Part shown: in pieces, positions 1-7,750 of the stretch
How the letters are laid out: every line of letters starts with the position of its first letter
Numbering within the stretch: position 1 is the first letter of the stretch
The notes under the pieces: model-generated
What the model was told of the DNA's origin: nothing
What the model saw: the letters and a program-made list of their open reading frames with translations, nothing else
Databases searched by the model: none
Program-made: the position numbers and the translations under genes
Assembly (NCBI RefSeq): GCF_030151085.1
Contig: NZ_JASLER010000084.1
Coordinates: 62,001 to 126,000, forward strand
Length of the DNA stretch: 64,000 nt
Direction: 5' to 3'
Origin: Bacteroides sp.
GTDB lineage: Bacteria > Bacteroidota > Bacteroidia > Bacteroidales > Bacteroidaceae

Positions 1-1337
1 AAAAAGAAGGTTATGAGGTTGCTGCCAATATCCGCAAGAACAAATATCCTTGTGATGTGATTCACTTTGATACGGGCTGGTTTGATGTAGACTGGCAATG
101 CGACTATAAGTTCTCTGAAAACCGTTTCCAGAATCCCGAGCAGATGTTGAAGGATTTGAGAACACAAGGCTTCCACGTATCTCTGTGGCAGCTGCCTTAC
201 TTCACTCCGAAAAACCGTTACTTCTCGGAACTGATAGAGAAGAATATGTATGTGAAGAATGGCAATGGTGAGTTGCCATACGAAGACGTAGTACTTGACC
301 TCTCCAACCCCGAAACCGTAAAATGGTATCAGGATAAACTGGCAGGATTGATGAATATCGGTGTAAGCGCCATTAAGGTAGACTTTGGAGAAGCTGCTCC
401 GTTGAACGGTATTTATGCATCCGGCAAGAGTGGCTGGTACGAACACAATCTTTATCCTCTTCGCTATGATATGGCAGTAGCCGGAATCACCAAACAGTTG
501 CACAATGAGAATGTGATATGGGCTCGTGCCGCATGGGCAGGTTCTCAACGCTATCCGTTACATTGGGGTGGTGATGCAGCTACTACGAATACCGGTATGC
601 TGGGTACGCTTCGTGCAGGTTTATCCTTTGGTCTTTCAGGATTCTCTTTCTGGAGTCACGATATGGGCGGCTTTGTAAAATCTACTCCCGATGAGTTGTA
701 TTGCCGTTGGTTACCTTTCGGTTTCCTCACCTCGCATACCCGTGCACATGGAGCACCTCCTACTGAGCCGTGGTTATATAAGAGCAAACAAGTACAGGAT
801 GTCTTCCGCAAAAGTGCGGAGATGAAGTACCGACTGATGCCATACGTCTACGCCCAAGCCAAGGAGTGTACAGAGAAAGGTTTGCCGATGTTGAGAGCTT
901 TGTTTGTAGAGTTCCCCGATGATCCGGGTGTATGGAAGGTGGAAGATGAATACATGTTCGGTTCTCAGATATTCGTTGCTCCTTTGCTGGAAACCGGAAT
1001 CAATAGCCGCACGGTTTATCTGCCTAAAGGTAAGTGGCTTGATTACCAGACCAACAAGATATATGAAGGTGGCTGGCAAACGATTGAAGCAGGTGAACTG
1101 CCTATTATTATGCTGGTTCGCGACGGTTCCGTCTTACCTCACCTGAAGTTGGCACAATCTACCGCCGAGATGGATTGGAGTAAGATAAGCCTGAAAGTAT
1201 ATAGTGCAGATAAGAAGCAAGCGGAAGGACTGATTTGTTTGCCTACAGATAACCGTATCCAGGCAGTGAAAGTAGATTGCGGAAAAGGTAAACCACAACT
1301 CTTGAACCAAGTGGAAGGCACGACTTTGAATTTCTAG
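1..1337 (+). CDS. GH31 alpha-xylosidase-like glycosidase (5' end outside window)
   Basis: Partial gene: the reading frame is open from base 3, so the GTG at 57 is internal and the true start lies upstream. The encoded C-terminal part of a GH31 catalytic barrel has the nucleophile motif KVDFGEAAP (Asp codon at 381-383) and the acid/base motif HWGGD (Asp codon at 573-575), followed by SGFSFWSHDMGGF and the C-terminal beta domains. KxDFGE together with HWGGD resembles the YicI-type alpha-xylosidase branch more than alpha-glucosidases, so removal of alpha-1,6-xylose from xyloglucan oligosaccharides is the best guess. It ends 55 bases before a SusC gene on the same strand and probably belongs to the same PUL. 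Family membership is certain from motifs; the substrate is inferred. Confidence 0.9.
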   Translation, partial: KEGYEVAANIRKNKYPCDVIHFDTGWFDVDWQCDYKFSENRFQNPEQMLKDLRTQGFHVSLWQLPYFTPKNRYFSELIEKNMYVKNGNGELPYEDVVLDLSNPETVKWYQDKLAGLMNIGVSAIKVDFGEAAPLNGIYASGKSGWYEHNLYPLRYDMAVAGITKQLHNENVIWARAAWAGSQRYPLHWGGDAATTNTGMLGTLRAGLSFGLSGFSFWSHDMGGFVKSTPDELYCRWLPFGFLTSHTRAHGAPPTEPWLYKSKQVQDVFRKSAEMKYRLMPYVYAQAKECTEKGLPMLRALFVEFPDDPGVWKVEDEYMFGSQIFVAPLLETGINSRTVYLPKGKWLDYQTNKIYEGGWQTIEAGELPIIMLVRDGSVLPHLKLAQSTAEMDWSKISLKVYSADKKQAEGLICLPTDNRIQAVKVDCGKGKPQLLNQVEGTTLNF

Positions 1338-1392
1338 AATCATTCCTTTATTGATCTTTATCTGATTTGTTAAACCTAAGTATTTAGTATTT

Positions 1393-4300
1393 ATGAAAAA
1401 TGTATTGAAGTATCTGGGCGTTGTGTCAATGTCATTGACACTCACCGGCCCCGTATTTGCCGCGGGAGGCCAATCAGTTGCAAGTGTTGCCATTGTGCAG
1501 CAGAAAGCAGTTACTGTGAAAGGACAAGTTCTCGATGAGGCCGGTCTGCCTATTATCGGAGCCAATGTCATTGTAGAGGGTACGACAAACGGTGTAATAA
1601 CCGATCTGGATGGCTATTTTACTCTGACGGCAACGGCAGGGGCTACTTTGAAGACAAGCTACATCGGCTATTTGTCGAGATCAGTAAAGGTATCCCCCGA
1701 TGTATCTTCCCTGAAGATTGTTCTGAAGGAAGATACTGAAACGCTGGACGAAGTGGTGGTTGTAGGCTATGGTACCATGAAGAAGTCCGACTTGACAGGT
1801 TCTGTGGCCTCCGTCAATGCGGAAGAGATGATGAAGCGTAACCCGGTGAACTTGGGACAAGGATTGCAGGGAGCGGCGGCTGGTGTTTCAGTCATCCGCT
1901 CTTCCGGCGACCCTGAAGGTGGGTTCTCCATCCGTATCCGTGGTGTGGCTACGGTTAATGGCTCTGCCGATCCGCTTTATGTGGTGGACGGTGTGCAGGT
2001 GGGAACTTCCATTGATTTCCTGAATCCGAATGACGTGGAGTCCATTGAGATCCTGAAAGATGCTTCGGCAACGGCTATCTATGGTACACGTGGTGCAAAC
2101 GGTGTGATCATGGTAACAACCAAGAGTGGTGGCAAGGGTAAGGCAAAGGTGAACTTCTCTGCCAACTTCGCCCTCCAGTTCAATGCCAACAAGATTGATG
2201 TGGCCGATGCCGATTTGTTTGCAAGTGCCGTGCGTTCTGCTGTTAAAAATGACGGTATCGGCATGACCAATCTAGCATACGGTGAGAATTACATAGGCAA
2301 ACTGAACAACATTGACTGGCAAGATGAAATGTCCCGTACGGCTTTGCAGCAGAATTATAACTTCTCTGCTTCGGGAGGTAGTGAAAACACCCAGGCTAAC
2401 TTGTCTTTGGGTTATTTGAACAATGAAGGTATTGTCATTGAATCGAATTTCAAGCGGTTGACGGCCCGTGCAAACATTACCCATAAAGTAAAGGATTTCA
2501 TGCATGTAGGCTTGAACCTGAACTACTCTCATTCTGAAAAGATGGGTAACGGTAACTTGAGGAGTTATGCACAAGCCATCCCAACCATGGATTATGTAGA
2601 AGACGGAGTCTTTTATTCCATGCCTATCGTTCTGCCTGACGGTACTTGGGGACATTATAAAAAAGAAGGTAACGGTGACGTGAACAAGGGAGCTGATAAC
2701 CTGGTTGCAGCTGCCAAGACCGCCGACAATATCAATAAATGGGACCGCATACTTGCCAGCGCTTTCCTGCAACTCGACTTGTATAAAGGCTTGACCTTTA
2801 AGACAATTGCCAGCTATAATTATTCTACCAAAGGTTACAACGGCTATACGGCTTATAATGGCAGAACCTTCGGCTCAAAAGACCGTAAAGACTCATTCTC
2901 GCTGAATCAAAGTCAAGCTACCTCGCTCGGTCTGGAAGCGTTCCTGAATTACGACTGGTCTAATGACCATCATCGTGTGAATGCAATGGTTGGTTTCTCT
3001 ACCAGCGATTCCAACGGTGCTTGGCTGAACTCCAGCGCCAATGACTTCCCGGCAGATAACATCCGCCTGATTTCACTGACAAACGATCCTTCCTCCAAAC
3101 AGACGGACGGTGGTTTGGACCTGAAGACAAGATTCCTTTCTTATTTCGGACGTCTGACGTATACCTTGAACGACCGTTATATCGTTACTGCTACGGTACG
3201 TCGCGACGGTTCTTCAAACTTTGGTTCAGGCAATCGTTACGGTACATTCCCTTCTGCTTCGGTTGCATGGCGTCTATCTGAAGAAAAGTTCATTAAAAAT
3301 CTGGACTTGTTCAGCAACCTGAAGCTGCGTGCCGGATGGGGACAGACCGGTAATGCGGGTGGTGGTACCAACTTATCTATGCCTCAGTTGTCTTCGGCCA
3401 ATATTATGTACTGGATTTTCAACGGTATCAATGTAGGAAATGCCGCCGGTATCGCCCAACAAAAAGAAATTGACACCAATCTAAAGTGGGAAACCAATGA
3501 GCAGACTAATATCGGTATTGACTTCGCATTTATGAACAATGAACTTTCCTTCTCAGCCGACTACTTTATCCGTGATGCGAAGGATTTGCTTCTGTATCGT
3601 CAGATTCGTCCTTCCACAGGTTTCTCCAATGTATATACCAATGCAGGACATATCCGTAACTCCGGTTTTGAGTTTACTGCTGCATGGAACAAGAGCTTCC
3701 GTGACTGGAATGTCGGTATCAGACTGAATGGTTCTACCCTGAAGAATGAAGCAATTGAAGTGGGCGATCCCATATTCAGTAAATCCCGTTCTGCTCAAGA
3801 CGGTGACAACTGGGACAACCACTCCATTACACAGAACGGTTATCCGGTAGGTTCTTACTATGGTTGGAAGGTAGCCGGTATCTTCAAAGACAAGGCCGAA
3901 ATTGATGAGATGAACAGACTTGCTGTTGAAAAGGGAGTGGCGAGTGGTTTTTATCAAGATCCTACTACCCAACCCGGTGACTATAAGTTTGTCGATTTGA
4001 ACAACGACGGACAGATTACCGATGCCGACCGCACTACTATCGGCAATGGATATCCTAAGTTTACCTACGGCATGAACCTCACTGCCTCTTGGAAGAACTT
4101 CGACTTCTCAATGAATCTGTATGGAGTAGCCGGTATGGATATCCTTTCATACTCTTCGGCACGTTTGACTTCTGTTTACGGACCCGATGGCGGTTACCAG
4201 AATGTACTGAAAGAATATGTGAACAATGCATGGTCGTCTTCAAATACAAACGCTAAATACCCGCGCATCAGTAAGACCGATTATAACAAGAATCTGCGTG

Positions 4301-4566
4301 TATCCGATGCTTATATCCAGAAAGGAGATTATCTGAAGATTTCAAATATTCAGATAGGATATACATTCCCGAAGAATCTGCTGAAACCGGTGAAGATGGA
4401 GAATGCCCGTGTGTTTGCCAGCGTAGACAATGTATGCACCATTTCTTCTTATAATAAGTTCGGAGATCCGGAAGTAGGTGATTCTAATGTGCTCTTCTCC
4501 GGATTCGATGGTGGACGCTATCCGTTCCCGATGTCGGTTACCTTCGGTTTGAGTGTACAATTCTAA
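1393..4566 (+). CDS. SusC-like TonB-dependent outer-membrane glycan importer (PUL 1)
   Basis: 1,057 residues. A signal peptide ends near residue 24 (PVFAAGG). It is followed by a CarboxypepD_reg-like domain (about residues 40-115, VKGQVLDEAGLPIIGANV), then the linker DEVVVVGYGTMKKSDLTGS, the plug domain (VDGVQVG, ILKDASATAIYGTRGANGVIMVTTKSG) and a long 22-strand-type barrel ending in an aromatic residue (LSVQF). These are standard SusC features. It should form the TonB-powered channel that SusD caps, importing oligosaccharides made at the surface. SusD follows within a few bases, so the two are co-transcribed. The substrate is not visible in the protein; the neighbouring GH31, GH9 and GH43 suggest a beta-glucan with xylose or arabinose side chains. 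Confidence 0.95.
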   Translation: MKNVLKYLGVVSMSLTLTGPVFAAGGQSVASVAIVQQKAVTVKGQVLDEAGLPIIGANVIVEGTTNGVITDLDGYFTLTATAGATLKTSYIGYLSRSVKVSPDVSSLKIVLKEDTETLDEVVVVGYGTMKKSDLTGSVASVNAEEMMKRNPVNLGQGLQGAAAGVSVIRSSGDPEGGFSIRIRGVATVNGSADPLYVVDGVQVGTSIDFLNPNDVESIEILKDASATAIYGTRGANGVIMVTTKSGGKGKAKVNFSANFALQFNANKIDVADADLFASAVRSAVKNDGIGMTNLAYGENYIGKLNNIDWQDEMSRTALQQNYNFSASGGSENTQANLSLGYLNNEGIVIESNFKRLTARANITHKVKDFMHVGLNLNYSHSEKMGNGNLRSYAQAIPTMDYVEDGVFYSMPIVLPDGTWGHYKKEGNGDVNKGADNLVAAAKTADNINKWDRILASAFLQLDLYKGLTFKTIASYNYSTKGYNGYTAYNGRTFGSKDRKDSFSLNQSQATSLGLEAFLNYDWSNDHHRVNAMVGFSTSDSNGAWLNSSANDFPADNIRLISLTNDPSSKQTDGGLDLKTRFLSYFGRLTYTLNDRYIVTATVRRDGSSNFGSGNRYGTFPSASVAWRLSEEKFIKNLDLFSNLKLRAGWGQTGNAGGGTNLSMPQLSSANIMYWIFNGINVGNAAGIAQQKEIDTNLKWETNEQTNIGIDFAFMNNELSFSADYFIRDAKDLLLYRQIRPSTGFSNVYTNAGHIRNSGFEFTAAWNKSFRDWNVGIRLNGSTLKNEAIEVGDPIFSKSRSAQDGDNWDNHSITQNGYPVGSYYGWKVAGIFKDKAEIDEMNRLAVEKGVASGFYQDPTTQPGDYKFVDLNNDGQITDADRTTIGNGYPKFTYGMNLTASWKNFDFSMNLYGVAGMDILSYSSARLTSVYGPDGGYQNVLKEYVNNAWSSSNTNAKYPRISKTDYNKNLRVSDAYIQKGDYLKISNIQIGYTFPKNLLKPVKMENARVFASVDNVCTISSYNKFGDPEVGDSNVLFSGFDGGRYPFPMSVTFGLSVQF

Positions 4567-4591
4567 AGTAATGGATAAAAAAACGATGATT

Positions 4592-6277
4592 ATGAAAAAC
4601 TTATATAAACTGTTGATGGGGGTAATGACTTTGGGCGCCCTTGCATCTTGTGACGATTATCTGGAAGTGGATCATTATGATATCCTTCCATCGGACTTCA
4701 TGTACAAAACAGAAGCGAATATACTTTCCGGACTGAATGGTATTTACGATACTTTCTATACAGACCAGCATGGCGTCAGTGGTAGTGACGACGAGGTTTG
4801 GGGATTTAAACCTCAGGTGTTTGCCGCCAATCATTCTACTATGGACTGCCAAGCCTCGGGATGGGATGCAGAGTGGCAACGCCATGCTTGGAAACCCGAC
4901 AAAGGTTCTTTGGAAACCGCCTGGCGGATGAGTTATAGAGCTGTGGACCGTGCCAACCGTTTTCTTGCCGGACTGGAGACTGCGGATCCTTCCGTCTTTT
5001 CTGATAGCAATACCAAAACCCTCTTTGAAGCACAAGCACGTGCCATCCGTGCCTATAACTATCTGTATCTGACCAAGATATTCGGACGTGTACCGATGCT
5101 TCTGACTGGTGAGACTTATACCACTTCGGCAGGTAAAGCACGACCGGAGTCGGTGGATCAGACGTATGAGGCTATTGAGAAAGATTTAATCTTCGGACGC
5201 GACCATTTGGAGTGGTTACCGATGAAAGGCGAGTACGGACGTGTCACGAAAGGATTCTGCAAAGCTTATTTAGCTGAACTTTATATGTTGCGGAAAGACT
5301 TCACAAGTGCCAAGACAGAATTGAAGGATATCATAGATAGCAAGACCTACTCTTTGGAACCTTGTTTTGGTAATCTTCATGCTTGGGATACACATTGGAC
5401 GAAAGAGTCTGTGTTTGAAGTAATGTACCACGACCAAGGTTACATGGGATGGGGTGCCGACAACTCTTCGGATGCCATGATGTGGTACGGATATTTGTGC
5501 GCAGCTCCCGAATGGGGAGGCTGGGGCTCTCTTTGTCTCTCTTGGGAGTTTGTACGCTCTTTTGAACCGGGTGACAAACGTCGTCAATACTCTGCTGTAG
5601 CTAAAGGTGATACACATCCCATCACAAAGCAGACTGTGGGTGTGACAAGCGGTTTCGACGGACTCTTCCAGGGCTCCGAGAATATGCCTACTGTTTATTC
5701 CTTGAAATATTGGAGATGCAAGCCGGGTTCAAACAATCAGGTATTCAATCCTATCTCTCTGACGCTGAAACGTTATGCGGGTGTTATACTCGATTATGCA
5801 GAATGTTGTTTTGAAACAGGTGATGACACTACCGGATGGGACATGATTCGTCAGATTCGTAACCGGGCTTGGGGTAATCTGGAAGCCGGGGCAACCATGA
5901 TTGATCTGCCCGCAGACATGTTGAGTACACAAACCGTGGAAGTACCGGATGCCGAAGCTTATTATACAAGTTATAAGGCTGCCAAAGGGTATAGCTCTCC
6001 TGTATGGAAAGTAGCAGTGATTATAGAACGTCGCCATGAATTCAATGCTGAATTCTCACTTTATCATGACTTGTGTCGCATGGGTATGTGTAAAGAATGG
6101 TTTGAAGCTGAATACCCGAAGACGGTAGCGAGTTCTACACCGGAGGCTTGTTTGCTAACCGGCGATTCATTCCGCTACTTTGAGCATGAAACCTATCAGG
6201 AACTGTTCCCGATTCCGACGAACGAGATTCTGACTAATCCGCTCATCAATCAGGAAGACCAGAATCCGGGGTATTAA
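4592..6277 (+). CDS. SusD-like surface glycan-binding lipoprotein (PUL 1)
   Basis: Starting at 4592 gives the compact lipoprotein signal MKNLYKLLMG...LASCDD with the lipidated Cys at residue 20. Upstream in-frame ATGs at 4553 and 4571 are possible, but 4553 overlaps susC and adds a non-signal N-terminus. The body shows the SusD pattern: helical TPR-like pairs, a conserved ARAIRAYNYLYLTKIFGRVPML segment broken across the first third, and the C-terminal NPGY end. It should bind glycan at the cell surface and close over the SusC pore. Downstream, before the next gene, lies the palindromic repeat array at 6320-6460. No SusE/F-like surface protein follows; the next gene is an epimerase-family lipoprotein. 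Confidence 0.93.
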   Translation: MKNLYKLLMGVMTLGALASCDDYLEVDHYDILPSDFMYKTEANILSGLNGIYDTFYTDQHGVSGSDDEVWGFKPQVFAANHSTMDCQASGWDAEWQRHAWKPDKGSLETAWRMSYRAVDRANRFLAGLETADPSVFSDSNTKTLFEAQARAIRAYNYLYLTKIFGRVPMLLTGETYTTSAGKARPESVDQTYEAIEKDLIFGRDHLEWLPMKGEYGRVTKGFCKAYLAELYMLRKDFTSAKTELKDIIDSKTYSLEPCFGNLHAWDTHWTKESVFEVMYHDQGYMGWGADNSSDAMMWYGYLCAAPEWGGWGSLCLSWEFVRSFEPGDKRRQYSAVAKGDTHPITKQTVGVTSGFDGLFQGSENMPTVYSLKYWRCKPGSNNQVFNPISLTLKRYAGVILDYAECCFETGDDTTGWDMIRQIRNRAWGNLEAGATMIDLPADMLSTQTVEVPDAEAYYTSYKAAKGYSSPVWKVAVIIERRHEFNAEFSLYHDLCRMGMCKEWFEAEYPKTVASSTPEACLLTGDSFRYFEHETYQELFPIPTNEILTNPLINQEDQNPGY

Positions 6278-6319
6278 TAGGTGTTGGCTTAAGTAGCTAA
6301 TAATGATGTTTTTATAGGT

Positions 6320-6460
6320 GGAGTTTTCCCTGTTTGTCAGACACTGGACTTTGACGTGATAGACACCAGTGTCTGACGCGATAAACACCAGTGCCTGACG
6401 TGACAAACGCCAGTGTCTATCAGGTCAAAGACCAGTGTCTGACAAACGGGATAGAACTCC
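6320..6460 (+). repeat. Array A: five 22-base palindromic units forming one long hairpin, between susD and the epimerase gene
   Basis: Five units of exactly 22 bases run from 6338 to 6447 (starts 6338, 6360, 6382, 6404, 6426). Most units hold a small palindrome such as AGACACCAGTGTCT. The outermost 16 bases, GTTTGTCAGACACTGG at 6332-6347, are repeated perfectly inverted at 6432-6447, and GGAGTT/AACTCC flank the whole at 6320 and 6455. Pairing 6332-6389 against 6390-6447 by hand gives about 45 of 58 Watson-Crick pairs plus a few wobbles, so an RNA copy could fold as one long stem. No open reading frame of note lies here. It could act as an mRNA processing or stability element, or as a partial terminator, between susCD and the enzyme genes; that role is inferred from position only. 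Confidence 0.85.
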
Positions 6461-6503
6461 CTTGATTTATATAGAAATAGGTTGATTGTTTTAGAGTATA
6501 GTT

Positions 6504-7745
6504 ATGGAAAAGAGATTGTATTGGATAGCACTACTGGCTGTGATTTTTCTGGCTGGTTGTAAACAGGGTTGCGGGAGTACAGACATGCAAACACGTCTAT
6601 GCAAAGAGGTGGTTGCAAATGTCAAGGATAGTGTGATACCTTTTTGGATGGATAATGTAGTGGCGCCCGGTGACGGCTTTTACGGAGCCGTATTGCGAGA
6701 TGGAACCCCGGTGGCGGATGCACCCAGGGGAGGAGTATTGAATGCCCGGATTCTGTGGAGTTTTTCTGCTGCATACCGTACGTTTGGCGATGAATCTTAT
6801 CTGAAGCTTGCCGACAGGTCACAGCGTTATTTCATGGATACATTTATAGATAAGGTGAATGGTGGAGTATATTGGCTGGTCAATCCCGACGGCGAAGTGC
6901 TGAATGCTTCTAAATATACATACGCCATGACATACGCCATCTATGGACTGGCAGAACACTATTTGGCGACGGGCAACAACGAGAGTTTGAAAACAGCCAT
7001 CAGCCTGTATCGTACATTGGAGGAAAAAGGACGTGAACCGTTGTATGATGGTTATGTGGAATCTTTCACAGAAGACTGGAAACAACAAGACAAATATGAT
7101 AATAACGCTCCCAAGACCATGAATGCCCATTTGCATGTACTGGAAGCTTACACTCTTCTATATCAGTGTTGGAAAGACAAAGGATTGAAGGATAGGCTTG
7201 AGTTTAACGTCGATTTGTTCATAAACCGTATATATGATCCTTCGAGGAAGCATTTCAATCTGTTCTTTGATAATGAGTGGAACAGTCTGGTAGAAATGGA
7301 CTCTTACGGACATGACGTTGAAGCCGGATGGTTACTTTGTGAGGCTGCCCGTACACTGGAAGATGAGAATCTGATAAAACGGACTAACCGGCTTGCACTG
7401 GATGTGACGGGTGCTTGCCTGGCCGAAGGTTTGAGTGACAAAGGCTATATGATTTATGAGAAGAAAGGCGATAGGAAGACCAAACATGCTTCATGGTGGG
7501 GACAGATTGAAACCATGATAGCCTGCATCAATGCTTGGCAAATCAGCGGAGATGAAGCCTGGCTGCAATCGGCTGATATCGTCTGGACCTTTGTAAAGAA
7601 CAATATGATAGACAAGGAATATGGAGAATGGTATAGCGACTGTTTCGACGGAGAGCCCAAGAAAGATGCACCAAAGGTGAGCATGTGGCGTTGTCCGTAT
7701 CACACGGTACGCTTGGGAGTAGAAGTAAATAACCGTTTAAAATAA
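6504..7745 (+). CDS. N-acylglucosamine/cellobiose 2-epimerase family lipoprotein
   Basis: 413 residues with an alpha/alpha-barrel AGE-family pattern: WSFSAAYRTFGDESYL, GGVYWLVNPDG, YTYAMTYAIYGLAEHYLATG, then SYGHDVEAGWLL (His270) and CPYHTVRLG (His400). Two histidines in these places serve as acid/base residues in cellobiose 2-epimerases, and Arg82 in LNARILWSFS matches the conserved arginine. The usual product of the family would be the 2-epimer of a reducing-end glucose. Unusually, it starts with a lipoprotein signal (FLAGC, Cys19), whereas characterised cellobiose 2-epimerases are cytoplasmic. It sits six bases before the GH9 gene in a PUL with GH31 and GH43 and without a visible GH130 phosphorylase. 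An isomerase or even a hydrolase acting on oligosaccharides in the envelope are both possible. Confidence 0.85.
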   Translation: MEKRLYWIALLAVIFLAGCKQGCGSTDMQTRLCKEVVANVKDSVIPFWMDNVVAPGDGFYGAVLRDGTPVADAPRGGVLNARILWSFSAAYRTFGDESYLKLADRSQRYFMDTFIDKVNGGVYWLVNPDGEVLNASKYTYAMTYAIYGLAEHYLATGNNESLKTAISLYRTLEEKGREPLYDGYVESFTEDWKQQDKYDNNAPKTMNAHLHVLEAYTLLYQCWKDKGLKDRLEFNVDLFINRIYDPSRKHFNLFFDNEWNSLVEMDSYGHDVEAGWLLCEAARTLEDENLIKRTNRLALDVTGACLAEGLSDKGYMIYEKKGDRKTKHASWWGQIETMIACINAWQISGDEAWLQSADIVWTFVKNNMIDKEYGEWYSDCFDGEPKKDAPKVSMWRCPYHTVRLGVEVNNRLK

Positions 7746-7750
7746 TACGT

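Noticed and set aside
6320..6460. CRISPR array or plasmid-type iterons in the 22-base repeats
   Set aside because: Units are contiguous with no spacers and there are no cas or rep genes near any of the arrays; iterons are directional, while these units are palindromic.
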